Positions 26,971-36,796 of a stretch of DNA of 64,000 nucleotides are shown here, one piece after another (positions within the stretch are counted from its first letter, which is position 1; every line of letters begins with the position of its first letter). Made by a program: the position numbers and the translations under genes. The stretch spans positions 281,270-345,269 of the forward strand of contig NZ_QFWX01000002.1 of the NCBI RefSeq assembly GCF_003344045.1. Direction: 5' to 3'. The notes under the pieces are model-generated. The model saw nothing but the letters and a program-made list of their open reading frames with translations, had not been told where the DNA came from and searched no databases. This DNA is from Marinobacter vulgaris (GTDB taxonomy: Bacteria; Pseudomonadota; Gammaproteobacteria; Pseudomonadales; Oleiphilaceae).

Positions 26971-28353
26971 TTACGCCATCAGGTTGTAAACAAACACGAT
27001 GGCTACGGCAACCGGAGTCACGAAGCGCACCAGGTTGTACCAGAGGGTAAAGCTTTTTCCCTGCAGGGCAAGATTACTCTGCAACGACTCTTTCGCCACG
27101 AACCAGCCCACGAACAGGGCGGTCAGCAGACCGGACAACGGCAGCATAACGTTGGCGGTAAAGAAGTCGAGCAGGTCGAAAATGGTATTGCCTTCGAAGC
27201 GCTCGAACATGCCCAGCGGCGCAAAGCCAGACCATTCGTTCAGGGACAGGATCGACGCGATTCCCAACAGCCAGCAGGCAAGCCCCACCACAACCGTGCT
27301 GCCAACGCGGCCAAGGATCAGTTTGTCTTCCAGCCACTCCACCACCGGCTCCAGCAGGGAAATGGCGGAGGTCCAGGCGGCGAACAGCAGCAGCACAAAG
27401 AACAGGGCGCCAAACACGCTACCCATGGGCATCTGGCCAAAGGCTAGCGGCAACGTCTGGAAGATCAGGCCGGGGCCGGCGCCGGCTTCAAGGCCATTGG
27501 CGAATACCACGGGGAAGATCGCCAGGCCGGCCATCAGTGCCACGACCGTATCCATAATGGAAACCGTAATCGCGGTGCGTCCGATGGATACATCGTCACT
27601 CAGATAGGAGCCATACGCCATCATGATGGCCATGCCGAGGCTCAGGGTGAAGAACGCGTGGCCCAGGGCAACCAGCACCCCCTGGATTGTCAGGGCGCTG
27701 AAGTCCGGGGTGAAGAGAAAGGCGACCGCTTCGCCGAAATGCCCGGTGGTGGTGGCGTAGCCAACCGCGATAAGCAGCAGCACAAAAAGTGCCGGCATCA
27801 GGATGGTCACCGCCCGCTCCAGACCGGACTTGAGGCCACGGGCCACAACGAAAATGACCAGTGCCATAAAGATGCTGTGCCATATCAGGAGGGTGATCGG
27901 GCTGGCCAACAGGCCACCAAACAACTCGCCAATGGCATCAGCGCTCTGGCCGGTAAAATCGCCCATTGCGGCGTGACCCACATAGGAAGCGGCCCAACCA
28001 CCGATCACCGAATAGAATGACAGGATAATGAATGCGGCCAGCACGCCTACGATAGCGGAAATCCGCCACGCCGGTGATGCCAGGTTGCGCTCAGCCACCA
28101 GGCGGAAACTGGTAATGGGGTTGTGCCGGCCGTTACGGCCGATGAACACTTCCGCCATCATGATGGGAATACCCACGATGGCGATACACAGCAGATAAAC
28201 CAGCACGAAGGCACCGCCGCCATTCTCGCCAGTTACATAGGGGAATTTCCAGATATTGCCCAGGCCGACCGCCGAACCGGTTGCAGCCAGGATAAAGGCC
28301 ATCCGGGAGGACCACAGGCCACGATGGATCGGGTTCGATTTTGACGAAGTCAT
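26971..28353 (-). CDS. NSS-family sodium-dependent symporter
   Basis: Neurotransmitter:sodium symporter homologue of 460 residues with about eleven membrane segments, the usual number for bacterial members. The TM1 sodium/substrate motif ATGSAVGLGNIWKFPY (about 24-39) is intact, followed by NGGGAFVLVYL. TM6 contains SLGMAIMMAYGSYL and TM7 onward carries AITVSIMDTVVALMAG. It should import an amino acid or related solute with sodium, which fits a marine lifestyle. Substrate cannot be told from sequence. A terminator flanks its 3' end and a 155-bp gap its 5' end, so it is probably monocistronic. Confidence 0.88.
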   Translation of the reverse strand: MTSSKSNPIHRGLWSSRMAFILAATGSAVGLGNIWKFPYVTGENGGGAFVLVYLLCIAIVGIPIMMAEVFIGRNGRHNPITSFRLVAERNLASPAWRISAIVGVLAAFIILSFYSVIGGWAASYVGHAAMGDFTGQSADAIGELFGGLLASPITLLIWHSIFMALVIFVVARGLKSGLERAVTILMPALFVLLLIAVGYATTTGHFGEAVAFLFTPDFSALTIQGVLVALGHAFFTLSLGMAIMMAYGSYLSDDVSIGRTAITVSIMDTVVALMAGLAIFPVVFANGLEAGAGPGLIFQTLPLAFGQMPMGSVFGALFFVLLLFAAWTSAISLLEPVVEWLEDKLILGRVGSTVVVGLACWLLGIASILSLNEWSGFAPLGMFERFEGNTIFDLLDFFTANVMLPLSGLLTALFVGWFVAKESLQSNLALQGKSFTLWYNLVRFVTPVAVAIVFVYNLMA

Positions 28354-28468
28354 TGTTTCATCCTGTGCTTGTAGCTGATGAATCGATTACAAGAAGTATG
28401 CCGAAGACTTGCTTCAGCTATTGGGGCGGGATTTTGCCAGCAGTGGGCTCAGGATGCCAGTCGATAGC

Positions 28469-28497
28469 AGCACCGGCGCAACCCTGCAGCCGGTGCT
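28469..28497. terminator. Candidate terminator after the chemoreceptor gene
   Basis: AGCACCGGC (28469-28477) and GCCGGTGCT (28489-28497) form a 9-bp stem with an 11-nt loop, 11 bases past the MCP stop on the minus strand. No T tract follows, so it may be a factor-dependent or mRNA-stabilising hairpin. Confidence 0.5.
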
Positions 28498-28508
28498 TGT
28501 GCATTTAA

Positions 28509-30086
28509 CTAGCCGTTTTTACTGACAAAGCGGGAAACCAGGTCCTTCAGACCCCGGGACATGCCACTCAGGTGGTCGCTGCTTTCCTTGGCGGATTCCG
28601 CTTTCTGGTTACTGTGATCAGCCAGATCGGCAATATTGACGATCTGGTGATTGATTTCCTCGGACACCTGGCTCTGTTCCTCAAAAGCCGCAGACATACT
28701 GATAAAGCTGTCGGAGATGTCCTGGATCGACGACACGATTTCCTGCAGTGACGTCTCCGCTTCCCGCACCCTGGTCAGGCCCTTGCCGGCATCCTGCTCG
28801 CCTTCACGGGTAGCCTGGACCGCCTCTTCGACCTGGTTGCGGAAGTCATCAATCACATGCTGGATGCGCACCGTGGAGTCCCGCGTACGGCGGGCCAGCG
28901 ACCTGACCTCATCAGCGACCACGGCAAAGCCACGCCCCTGCTCACCGGCACGGGCTGCCTCGATAGCCGCATTCAGCGCCAGCAGGTTAGTCTGATCTGC
29001 AATGTCTGATATCAGGCTGGCGGCCTCACCGATGCTTTCCGTGGAAGCCCCGAGCTTTTCAATCGCCGAACCGATGCCGTTTACCCGGGTAACCAGTTGT
29101 TCAATGGCGGTCAGGGCTTCACCACTGCGATTGCTGCCCGTGGCCGCGATGCGGTTGGCTTCTTCCGCCACCCTGGCATTGGCATTGACGGTTTCCGTCA
29201 CTTCCTGGATGGACGCCGTCATCTCATTCACAGCCGACGCAGTCTGATCGGTTTCAGCCCGCTGCCTGGCAATGGCCTCGGCGCCTTCGCTGATGTAGCC
29301 GTGGCTGATCCTGGCCTGCTCGTAGAGCAGCTCTGCCTGGTCGTCGATGCGGGCCAGAGCGGTACGAATTCGTGCCTTCTCACTCATGATCATCATCGCC
29401 AGTTGCGAAAACAGGCCGCTTTCGTCGCTGTAGGTCCGGGCCACAACGGCGTCACTGAAGGCATCAGGGCGCAGGTCGAGAATACGCTGCAGGCGGCTGG
29501 TTACCGATCTCAGAGTCAACCCGGCGGCCAGCAGATGCGCCACCACAATGACCAGCATCGCCAGCGAGGTGTTACCCAGACCCGTTAACGCGCCCAGACT
29601 CAGAATCAGCGAGAGCGCAAAGGGCCAGCCTGATCTCGCCATGGAAACCAGCCGGCTCCGCAGACCAACCGCACTGTCTCCCCTGGAGATTTTCCGGTAC
29701 AGCTTTTCGGCCCTGGCCACCTGCTCACGGGTGGGTGCGACCCGCACAGACTCGTAACCGACCATCTTGCCGTTCTCGAGAATCGGGGTTACATAGGCGC
29801 TGACCCAGTAGTGGTCACCGGTTTTGGTGCGATTCTTGACCACACCCATCCAGGGCTTGCCAGCCTTGAGGTATTCCCACATCCCCTGGTACACCGCCGG
29901 CGGCATATCCGGATGACGGATCACATTATGGGGCTGGCCGACGAGTTCTTCCCTGGCATAGCCGCTGATGGCCACGAACTCGTCGTTGCAGTAGGTGATG
30001 ATGCCCCTTGTGTCGGTGGTGGTGATCAGCCGGCCACCCTCGGACATCCTGACTTCACGCTGGGTTACGGGGAGGTTCTTACGCAT
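28509..30086 (-). CDS. Aer-like PAS methyl-accepting chemotaxis protein
   Basis: Chemoreceptor of 525 residues from ATG 30086 (AGGA four bases upstream); frames open upstream to 30164 but without a ribosome-binding site. An N-terminal PAS domain (about 15-115) of Aer type includes [21 protein letters not shown] and [18 protein letters not shown] hydrophobic hairpin (about 155-195) anchors the protein with the PAS domain in the cytoplasm. The signalling domain has the conserved tip [20 protein letters not shown]. Aer PAS domains bind FAD and report redox or oxygen state, so an aerotaxis role is likely. No pentapeptide CheR tether is visible at the C terminus (SRFVSKNG). Confidence 0.85.
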   Translation of the reverse strand: MRKNLPVTQREVRMSEGGRLITTTDTRGIITYCNDEFVAISGYAREELVGQPHNVIRHPDMPPAVYQGMWEYLKAGKPWMGVVKNRTKTGDHYWVSAYVTPILENGKMVGYESVRVAPTREQVARAEKLYRKISRGDSAVGLRSRLVSMARSGWPFALSLILSLGALTGLGNTSLAMLVIVVAHLLAAGLTLRSVTSRLQRILDLRPDAFSDAVVARTYSDESGLFSQLAMMIMSEKARIRTALARIDDQAELLYEQARISHGYISEGAEAIARQRAETDQTASAVNEMTASIQEVTETVNANARVAEEANRIAATGSNRSGEALTAIEQLVTRVNGIGSAIEKLGASTESIGEAASLISDIADQTNLLALNAAIEAARAGEQGRGFAVVADEVRSLARRTRDSTVRIQHVIDDFRNQVEEAVQATREGEQDAGKGLTRVREAETSLQEIVSSIQDISDSFISMSAAFEEQSQVSEEINHQIVNIADLADHSNQKAESAKESSDHLSGMSRGLKDLVSRFVSKNG

Positions 30087-30182
30087 AGATTCCTGCATTC
30101 CTGGACGGGTCATTACCATCGGGGGTATGACGAATATTGCAACGTTGACTATTGCTATCGGCACACGCCAACAAAACTGTAG

Positions 30183-31049
30183 TCAAATTGCCAGTTTTGC
30201 GCGGGGATGAAAACGTGCGTTCACCCAGAGTGAAATCGCGATAACGCCACCGCCGAGTGCCAGCCGCAACAGGTCCGCATCCCGGTTCCAGATCAACAGG
30301 TTCACCAGCAGGCCGGCGGGTACCAGCATATTGTTCATGACCGCCAGCGTGCCGGCGTCCACATGGCAGGCGCCCCGGTTCCAGAGGAAGAGCCCCACAC
30401 CTGATGCCGCAAGGCCCAGCCAGGCCAGGACACCCCACTGCAGAGAGGTCGCTGGCAGGCGGCTGGCATCGCCGAATATCAGGAAGGATGGCAGCGCAAT
30501 AATCAGCGCGCCGAAAAAGAAATAGCCGAAGGTGCGATAAGCCGGCACATTGGTCGGGAACCGCATCATCGTGTGCTTGTACCCCACCTGGCCCGCCGCA
30601 AAGGTAAAATTGGCCACCTGCAACAACAGGAAACCGGTGATAAAGCCCTGGCTGAGGCCGTCGTAACGGATAATGCCCGCGCCCAGGGTGGCGACGGCGG
30701 CGGCAATCAGTGCGACCGGAGAAAAGCGCCGGTAGAGCGCATCGTCAATCAGGGTGACGTAGAGGGGTGTGAAAATGGTAAACAGCAGGACTTCCGGCAC
30801 CGTCAGGTAACTGAAGGAACGATAGAGGCAGAGATAGGTAATGCCGAACTGCAGCATGCCGGTCACCAGAACTCCCAGCTTCAAACCGCCGGGCACGCCC
30901 CGCCAGCGGGTCAGCGGCAGAAATACCAGCGCCGCAAGCACCACCCGGGTCAGGACGGCAAAGTCACTGTCCACCTGGCCGGCCAGGAATTCGCCAATCA
31001 GGCTGAACGAAAATGCCCACAGAACGGTTACAACAACCAGAAGACCCAT
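30183..31049 (-). CDS. EamA/DMT-family transporter
   Basis: Drug/metabolite-superfamily permease of 288 residues with ten predicted hydrophobic segments forming two EamA repeats. The start is set at ATG 31049 with AGGTG eight bases upstream. A GTG at 31118 would prepend an isoleucine/serine-rich stretch that looks non-coding. The segment YLCLYRSFSYLTVPEVLLF and the C-terminal half GLFLWNRGACHVDAG resemble the amino-acid/carboxylate exporter-like branch. It diverges from the MATE gene. Direction and substrate of transport are unknown. Confidence 0.78.
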   Translation of the reverse strand: MGLLVVVTVLWAFSFSLIGEFLAGQVDSDFAVLTRVVLAALVFLPLTRWRGVPGGLKLGVLVTGMLQFGITYLCLYRSFSYLTVPEVLLFTIFTPLYVTLIDDALYRRFSPVALIAAAVATLGAGIIRYDGLSQGFITGFLLLQVANFTFAAGQVGYKHTMMRFPTNVPAYRTFGYFFFGALIIALPSFLIFGDASRLPATSLQWGVLAWLGLAASGVGLFLWNRGACHVDAGTLAVMNNMLVPAGLLVNLLIWNRDADLLRLALGGGVIAISLWVNARFHPRAKLAI

Positions 31050-31247
31050 GCCCACCGCACCTGAAATAAAGAGTGATATTGGTATTGAAATCGAGATTGG
31101 AATCAACAGGAGCGGCACTTTACCCGTACCCTGTTGCCATGTACACCGCGCCCCGGAAACACCCTATGCCATCTGCCCCCGGGAATAAGGTACCATCCCG
31201 CCTTTCCAAGGTGATCCTTTTCACTCTCACGCCAGGCAGGCGATTCC

Positions 31248-32639
31248 ATGGATGAAGTCCATCAGCCGTTACCCGAAGCCCGCCAGCCCCTGGTCAGCCG
31301 CACGCTGACCGAATGGCGCACGCTGGCGATCCTCGGCGGCCCGATTCTGATCGCCCAGGTAGCCCAAATGGCTAACGGTGTTATCGATACGGTAATGGCC
31401 GGCCACGCCAGCGCGGAAGACCTGGCCGCGGTGGGTATCGGCAGCAGCCTGTGGATGCCGGTTTTCCTGTTCTTCATGGGGCTGCTAGGGGCACTCCAGC
31501 CGATCATCTCCGGCTACAACGGCGCCCGCACCACCGAGAAAATCATGCCCGCCACCTGGCAGGGACTGTACATTGCTGCGGCCGGCTCGGTGATCATGAT
31601 TCTGCTGCTGACCAACGTACACCCGGTGCTGAGCGCCCTGAACCTGGAAGCCAACACTGCCCGGATCAGCCAGGGCTACCTGGATGCCTTTGCCTGGGGC
31701 ATACCGGCCATGCTGTTGATGATGGCATTGCGGGGGCTGACCGACGGGCTGGGGCACACCCGGGTGATCATGGCGTTTTCGGTGCTGGGCACCCTGATCA
31801 ACCTGCCCCTCAACTACATGTTCATCTATGGCAAGTTCGGGCTCCCGGCCATGGGCGGTATTGGCTGCGGGTGGGCCACCTCGATCTCCAATGGCATTGC
31901 GGCTATCGCCCTGCTGGTCTACCTGAACCGCAGCACTGTCTACCGCCGCTTTCACCTGCTTGCTGACTGGGCCCGGCCCAATGCCGACGGCATCCGCTAC
32001 ATTCTGCGCCTGGGCGTACCCATTGGCTTCACCATCTTCGTGGAAGCCAGCATGTTCTCGGTGATTGCGCTGTTTCTCGCGCCCTTGGGGCCGGTGATCG
32101 TCGCCGGGCACCAGATTGCCCTAAACGTGGTGTCACTATTGTTCATGTTGCCGCTGAGCATCGGTATGGCGCTCACCCTGCGGGTCAGCTTCCTGGTGGG
32201 GGCCAGGGCCCCGGACACTGCCCGGCTTATTGCCCGCAGTTCGCTGATCCTGGCTTCTGCCGTGGCGCTGGTGTTTGCCATTCTGCTGTTTGTGTTCGCC
32301 GATGGCATTGCGGCGTTATACACCGGTGATACCGAAGTGCGCGCCGTAACCGTGACGTTGCTGGTATATGCGGCCTTTTTCCAGATCGCTGATGTTATCC
32401 AGGTCACCTGCATCAGCGCGCTGCGGGGCTACAAGGACACCAGCGTCCCCATGTTCATCATGCTGTTTTCATTCTGGGGTGTCGGGTTGCCGCTGGGGTG
32501 GGTGCTGACCTTTACCGACTGGCTGCTACCCGCCATGGGGGCTGCCGGTTTCTGGGTGGGGCTTACAGGTGGCCTGGCATCCGCCAGTATCCTGCTTGGT
32601 TTGCGGCTGTTCCTGTTTTCACCGGACCCGGCAAAATAA
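31248..32639 (+). CDS. MATE-family multidrug/sodium antiporter (NorM-like)
   Basis: Twelve-TM efflux protein of 463 residues. The N-terminal half begins GPILIAQVAQMANGVIDTVMAG (split across TM1), the typical MATE signature with the conserved VDTVMAG-like end. The second half repeats it weakly at GVPIGFTIFVEASMFSVIALF. Members export cationic compounds in exchange for sodium or protons. It ends five bases before the convergent diguanylate cyclase stop, leaving no room for separate terminators. Confidence 0.87.
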   Translation: MDEVHQPLPEARQPLVSRTLTEWRTLAILGGPILIAQVAQMANGVIDTVMAGHASAEDLAAVGIGSSLWMPVFLFFMGLLGALQPIISGYNGARTTEKIMPATWQGLYIAAAGSVIMILLLTNVHPVLSALNLEANTARISQGYLDAFAWGIPAMLLMMALRGLTDGLGHTRVIMAFSVLGTLINLPLNYMFIYGKFGLPAMGGIGCGWATSISNGIAAIALLVYLNRSTVYRRFHLLADWARPNADGIRYILRLGVPIGFTIFVEASMFSVIALFLAPLGPVIVAGHQIALNVVSLLFMLPLSIGMALTLRVSFLVGARAPDTARLIARSSLILASAVALVFAILLFVFADGIAALYTGDTEVRAVTVTLLVYAAFFQIADVIQVTCISALRGYKDTSVPMFIMLFSFWGVGLPLGWVLTFTDWLLPAMGAAGFWVGLTGGLASASILLGLRLFLFSPDPAK

Positions 32640-32644
32640 CCCCG

Positions 32645-33655
32645 TCAGGCGATCTCTGCCGCTGTCTCCCCGGCAACCCCATCGTCTGCATACACAATCT
32701 GGTCCCGACCGCTGGCCTTGGCCCTGTAAAGCGCCTCATCGGCTCTCGCCAGCCAGCTTTCAGGGTCCTCACCGGTTTTCAGTACGGCGACACCAAACGA
32801 AGCGGTCACCTTCCCGCCCGGATGCTTCAGAAACCTGTCCATGATCTGCTGCAGGTTATGCATCACTGTCCTGAGCCCGGTCTGATCCACCCCGGTCATC
32901 AACACTACGAACTCCTCGCCACCGAACCGGAACAGCTGGTCGGACCTGCGGATGTTTTTCTCGATCAGTGCCACCAGGTCCCTCAGCACTTCATCCCCCA
33001 CACCGTGGCCATATTGATCGTTAACTTTTTTGAAATGGTCAATATCCAGGAGCACCAGGCCATAGGAAACACCGGTTCTGGCAGCACTGGCAACTGCCAT
33101 CGCCAATTCTTCATCCATGGAGCGACGGTTCTTTACACCGGTCAGGGGGTCAATGGTCGCCAGGTGCTCCAGCCGTTCCCGCTGGCTTTCATTACGATGG
33201 GCAAACGCATAGGCGCAACAGCTCACTACCAAAGCCGTGGCGGCAAAAGACCACATCTGAACCGGGGAGCTGAAGGCAACCCCATGCGCCATCAGTGCGA
33301 TTACAGCGGCCAGGTTGATGAATACGGCGTAACGGGGCTCCGTGAGAAAGAAGCTGGTGACAAGACAGGGATAGAGCCAGAACAGGCCGGCCTCCCCCAC
33401 GACGGCACCCGAGGTCACCGCTCCGACACAGGCAACCACCGCCATGAAAAGGCCACTGCGGGCGGTATCCCCGGTCACCCAGGCATACACCATGCACATC
33501 GTGACCGAGAACATGATGGTCAGGTCGACCGCCCCTGCCAGCACGTCGCCCTGCACAAAGCGCATCACCGCAAACGGGCTGATACCAACAAGCCCGCTGA
33601 TTGCCAGAAAGGTGATAATGGATAATCGAAAATCCGTTTTTAGCCGATAGAGCAT
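32645..33655 (-). CDS. Membrane diguanylate cyclase (GGDEF)
   Basis: Protein of 336 residues from ATG 33655; an ATG at 33718 would add 21 residues and cannot be excluded. About six hydrophobic segments (roughly 10-165) form a compact membrane sensor without a recognised name. The C-terminal GGDEF domain begins ATIDPLTGVKNRRSMD, has GGEEF in RFGGEEFVVL, and an RxxD inhibitory site (RRSD) five residues before it. It should make cyclic di-GMP. It is divergent from the ten-gene signalling cluster and shares its promoter region, which suggests functional linkage. Confidence 0.83.
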   Translation of the reverse strand: MLYRLKTDFRLSIITFLAISGLVGISPFAVMRFVQGDVLAGAVDLTIMFSVTMCMVYAWVTGDTARSGLFMAVVACVGAVTSGAVVGEAGLFWLYPCLVTSFFLTEPRYAVFINLAAVIALMAHGVAFSSPVQMWSFAATALVVSCCAYAFAHRNESQRERLEHLATIDPLTGVKNRRSMDEELAMAVASAARTGVSYGLVLLDIDHFKKVNDQYGHGVGDEVLRDLVALIEKNIRRSDQLFRFGGEEFVVLMTGVDQTGLRTVMHNLQQIMDRFLKHPGGKVTASFGVAVLKTGEDPESWLARADEALYRAKASGRDQIVYADDGVAGETAAEIA

Positions 33656-34052
33656 TTTGATCACCGGAGCAGGGAACGTCTGGGCTATGGACTCGGGTGA
33701 CAGCACCAGGAAGACCATATTCCGACCAATGTCTTGTTAGCTAACTATCATAGCCCAACATCCCGGCGTTGAAGGTGCGTTCAACGAGATTTAACAAACC
33801 CCCAGTCACCGGAGCCCCGCGCTGACCGGGTGCTTGCCCCGGAAAAAGATCCCTGACCCATCGCCCGATCAGTTGCACCTTACAGAAACCAAATAACATG
33901 GATACTAAAAGTTACCTTTAAAGGTGATTAAAACCACTATACTCGGACCGCAAATAAAATAAGTAACTTATATCTCATTTAAAGGTATTGAATACCCACT
34001 TCAAGCTGGCTTTACCGGACCTCTGGAGCAATCTGCCGAACGGGTTATCATT
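33656..34052. other. AT-rich divergent control region of the signalling cluster
   Basis: About 400 bases between the diguanylate cyclase and the first kinase gene. The right part (about 33895-34000) is clearly AT-rich against its surroundings and contains three short palindromes described separately. No gene, tRNA or known riboswitch is visible. Confidence 0.6.
33914..33996. promoter_or_regulatory. Cluster of palindromes upstream of the signalling operon
   Basis: Three dyads occur in 83 bp. ACCTTTAAAGGT (33914-33925) is a perfect 12-bp palindrome. ATAAGTAACTTAT (33959-33971) and GGTATTGAATACC (33984-33996) are 13-bp dyads with a central base. The half TTTAAAGGT recurs at 33978-33986. The last dyad ends 56 bp before the first kinase start, so they could bind one or more regulators. 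Which protein binds is unknown. Confidence 0.45.
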
Positions 34053-34916
34053 ATGTCGGACATCAACAACAGATCACTTGAGAAGGATCAGCTGAATGCC
34101 AGGCTCGAGCAGGCAAACCGGCAGTTGCTTCAGTCGGAGAAGCTCGCGGCTATTGGCCAGCTGGCGGCAGGGGTTGCCCATGAAATCAATAATCCCGTGG
34201 GTTATGTCTATTCCAATCTGCAAAGCCTGGGTACTTACCTTGATGACATTTTCAGGCTCACCGATGCCGTGGACGCCGGGTCATCCCTGGAAGACCTGAG
34301 CGCTATTAAAAAGAATATCGATTACAGCTTTCTGAAGGATGACCTCAAAGACCTGCTGGCGGAATCGCGGGAGGGAATCGAGCGGGTCAAAACCATCATT
34401 TCAGCGATGAAGGATTTCTCCCATATCGAGGACGAGGAGTTCAAGCCATCAGATCTGCACCGTGGTATTGAAACCACCCTGAACGTGGTCAACAACGAAC
34501 TCAAATACAAAGCGACTGTGATCAGAGATTTCGGCGAGCTGCCGGAAGTGGAATGCATCAGCTCCCAGATCAACCAGGTGGTCATGAACCTGCTGGTCAA
34601 CGCCGCCCATGCCATCGAGGATTTCGGTGAAATCGTCGTTCGTACCCGCTGCGACAGCGACTGGGCAACCATCGAAGTCGAGGACAACGGCAAAGGCATT
34701 GCCCGGGAAAACCTGCACCGGATTTTCGAGCCCTTTTTCACCACAAAACCGGTGGGTAAGGGCACCGGGCTGGGGCTGTCCCTGTCTTTCAACATCATCG
34801 AAAAGCACAACGGCAGCATTACCGCTGACCAAGCGTCTACCGGCAAGGGCACTTGTTTCCGCATATCACTGCCACTGAAACAGCCAGGGATCACAGCGGA
34901 CAACCAGCGGGGCTGA
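34053..34916 (+). CDS. Cytoplasmic histidine kinase without sensor domain
   Basis: Short kinase of 287 residues. A coiled-coil lead of about 25 residues precedes the H-box GQLAAGVAHEINNPVG (His43), typical of the HisKA subclass with AHEINNP. ATPase motifs are the N-box QVVMNLLVNAAHAI, DNGKGI, the FFTTKPVGKGTGLGL lid and G2. No transmembrane, PAS or GAF input is present, so it must be controlled by partner proteins. It opens the operon and is followed after two bases by the REC-HD regulator. The kinase encoded at 37458 has the same H-box, suggesting duplication. Confidence 0.85.
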   Translation: MSDINNRSLEKDQLNARLEQANRQLLQSEKLAAIGQLAAGVAHEINNPVGYVYSNLQSLGTYLDDIFRLTDAVDAGSSLEDLSAIKKNIDYSFLKDDLKDLLAESREGIERVKTIISAMKDFSHIEDEEFKPSDLHRGIETTLNVVNNELKYKATVIRDFGELPEVECISSQINQVVMNLLVNAAHAIEDFGEIVVRTRCDSDWATIEVEDNGKGIARENLHRIFEPFFTTKPVGKGTGLGLSLSFNIIEKHNGSITADQASTGKGTCFRISLPLKQPGITADNQRG

Positions 34917-34918
34917 TC

Positions 34919-36265
34919 ATGGCAGAGTCTCTTCCCCCGAACCCCCGGCTGCTACTGGTCGATGACGAGGAAAACATCCTCCGTAGCCTGAAAAGGACAC
35001 TCCGCAAGGAGTCCTACGACATCTGTACGGCCACATCCGGGGATGAGGCCCTGTCGCTGCTCAATGACCAGAGATTTGACCTGGTGATCTCAGACGCCCG
35101 CATGCCCGGTATAGACGGCCCTACCCTGCTGTCCGAGATCAAGAAGAAGTGGCCCTGGTGCATCCGCATACTCCTCACCGGTTATGCGGACATCAATTCC
35201 ACCATCAAGGCCATCAACGATGGCCAGATCTACCGCTATATCAGCAAACCCTGGGACGATGAAGAGCTGAAACTGGTGATTCGCCAGGCCCTTGCGTTCC
35301 AGTATTCGGAACGTCGCCGGCTGGCCCTGGAGAAGCTGACCCGCAAACAGAACAAAGAGCTGCAGGCGCTCAATGCCAGCCTTGAAGACAAGGTTCAGGC
35401 CCGCACCGAGGAGCTGAAGGAAACCGCAGACATGCTGGATGCCGCCTACACAGAGCTGAAGCACAGTTATGTCACCGCGACCGAAGTTTTCTCCACGCTG
35501 ATCAACAAGCGGCTGCCGGCCAACCGCCAGCCCAACGCCAAGGTAATTGCCCTGGTGAAGGCCTATGCCGAATACCACCAGCTTGATGAAGACCTCTCGC
35601 GGGACCTGTATATGGCGGCCGCGCTCTACAACCTGGGCAAGCTGAGCTGGCCTGATGACCTGTTCATGGCATCCTCTGATCTGCTCTCCAAAGAGCAGCG
35701 CCTGGAATATCTGAAATATCCGGTCAACAGCGAACAGCTACTGATGGCCCTGGAGCCTCTCAGGGAAACCGCACGGATCATCCGCCACCATCAGGAGAAG
35801 TGGAACGGCTACGGCGTTCCCGAAAGACTGGAAGGCAGGGAGATTCCTCTCGGATCCCGCATCCTGCGACTGGCAGTGGATTTCATCGAACTGCAGTACG
35901 GCCTGGTCCTGGAGCGCAGGGTATCCCGTGACAACGCCCTGAAACTGATCAAACGCTACCGGGACCGGCTCTACGACCCGGAAATTGCAGACGGTTTCCT
36001 GGAAATGTGTATCGAGGTCGCCCCCGACGTAGAGCATGAAGATCCGGACATCGTCGCCCTCGACACCCTGCGGCTGACAGCGGGCATGGTACTGGCCCGC
36101 AACCTTTATGCCGCTTCCGGCATGCTGTTGCTGAACGAAGGCAAGGAACTGACCTCCATGCTCATCGACAAACTGGTTGCATTCGAGAAAGGCGAACCGG
36201 ATGGTTCCCGCTACACGGTGTACGTGCACCGCCCGGATGAAGAAGAAACGGAGAGAGCTTCATGA
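34919..36265 (+). CDS. Response regulator with degenerate HD-GYP-like output
   Basis: Protein of 448 residues from ATG 34919. The receiver (8-125) has Asp59 as phosphoacceptor and the KPWDD motif (110-114). A coiled coil (about 130-185) follows, then an HD-GYP-like region. The expected LHDIGKIGIPD motif reads LYNLGKLSWPD (236-246), so the metal-binding His-Asp pair is missing. The GYP motif reads HHQEKWNGYGVP (290-301). Cyclic-di-GMP hydrolysis is therefore unlikely, and ligand binding or protein interaction is more probable. The last 130 residues (VALDTLRLTAGMVLARNLYA, LLNEGKELTSMLIDKL) resemble a domain seen after such outputs. The stop overlaps the next receiver gene by 4 bp. Confidence 0.8.
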   Translation: MAESLPPNPRLLLVDDEENILRSLKRTLRKESYDICTATSGDEALSLLNDQRFDLVISDARMPGIDGPTLLSEIKKKWPWCIRILLTGYADINSTIKAINDGQIYRYISKPWDDEELKLVIRQALAFQYSERRRLALEKLTRKQNKELQALNASLEDKVQARTEELKETADMLDAAYTELKHSYVTATEVFSTLINKRLPANRQPNAKVIALVKAYAEYHQLDEDLSRDLYMAAALYNLGKLSWPDDLFMASSDLLSKEQRLEYLKYPVNSEQLLMALEPLRETARIIRHHQEKWNGYGVPERLEGREIPLGSRILRLAVDFIELQYGLVLERRVSRDNALKLIKRYRDRLYDPEIADGFLEMCIEVAPDVEHEDPDIVALDTLRLTAGMVLARNLYAASGMLLLNEGKELTSMLIDKLVAFEKGEPDGSRYTVYVHRPDEEETERAS

Positions 36266-36786
36266 TCAAGATTCAGCTGGTGGATGACGAACCCAACATT
36301 CTCAATGCCCTCAAGCGGCTACTGCGCCCCCACGGCTGGGACGTCCATGCCTACGACAACGTGGAAGCCGCACTGGGTGGGCTGCTGGAACACAACTACG
36401 CGGTCATCATCTCCGACTATCAGATGCCCACGGCCGATGGCGTAACCTATCTGCAGTTTGCCAAGCAGCGCCAGCCCAACGCCATGCGTCTGGTACTGAG
36501 TGCCTACGGCGACCGGAGCTCCATGATCAAGGCCATCAACCAGGCGGAAGTCTATCGCTACCTGTCCAAGCCCTGGGATGACTACGAAGTGGTCGCTGCC
36601 ATCAAATCCGCCATTGATATCTATGAGTTGAAATCCGAAAACGAGCGCCTGTTGGATGAAGTCAACGCCCAGCGCCAGATGATCAGGGCCCGGGAACAGG
36701 AACTGCTGCGCCTGGAAAAAGACAACCCGGGCATTAGCCGAGTCCAACGCGATGCTGACGGCTCCGTGCTGATCGGCGACCAGTGA
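36262..36786 (+). CDS. Receiver protein with C-terminal coiled coil
   Basis: Response regulator of 174 residues. The receiver (1-120) has DDE (8-10), Asp52 and KPWDD, and resembles the receivers of the flanking genes. A charged helix (about 122-155) and a short tail follow, with no DNA-binding or enzymatic output. It overlaps the REC-HD gene by 4 bp and lies 10 bp before the GTPase gene. Stand-alone receivers with coiled coils often act as adaptors, as RomR does for MglA in Myxococcus; here that is only an analogy. Confidence 0.82.
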   Translation: MIKIQLVDDEPNILNALKRLLRPHGWDVHAYDNVEAALGGLLEHNYAVIISDYQMPTADGVTYLQFAKQRQPNAMRLVLSAYGDRSSMIKAINQAEVYRYLSKPWDDYEVVAAIKSAIDIYELKSENERLLDEVNAQRQMIRAREQELLRLEKDNPGISRVQRDADGSVLIGDQ

Positions 36787-36796
36787 AGAGGTTCTG

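Noticed and set aside
32498..33625. Open frame antisense to the diguanylate cyclase
   Set aside because: No family features; the opposite frame has an intact GGEEF motif.
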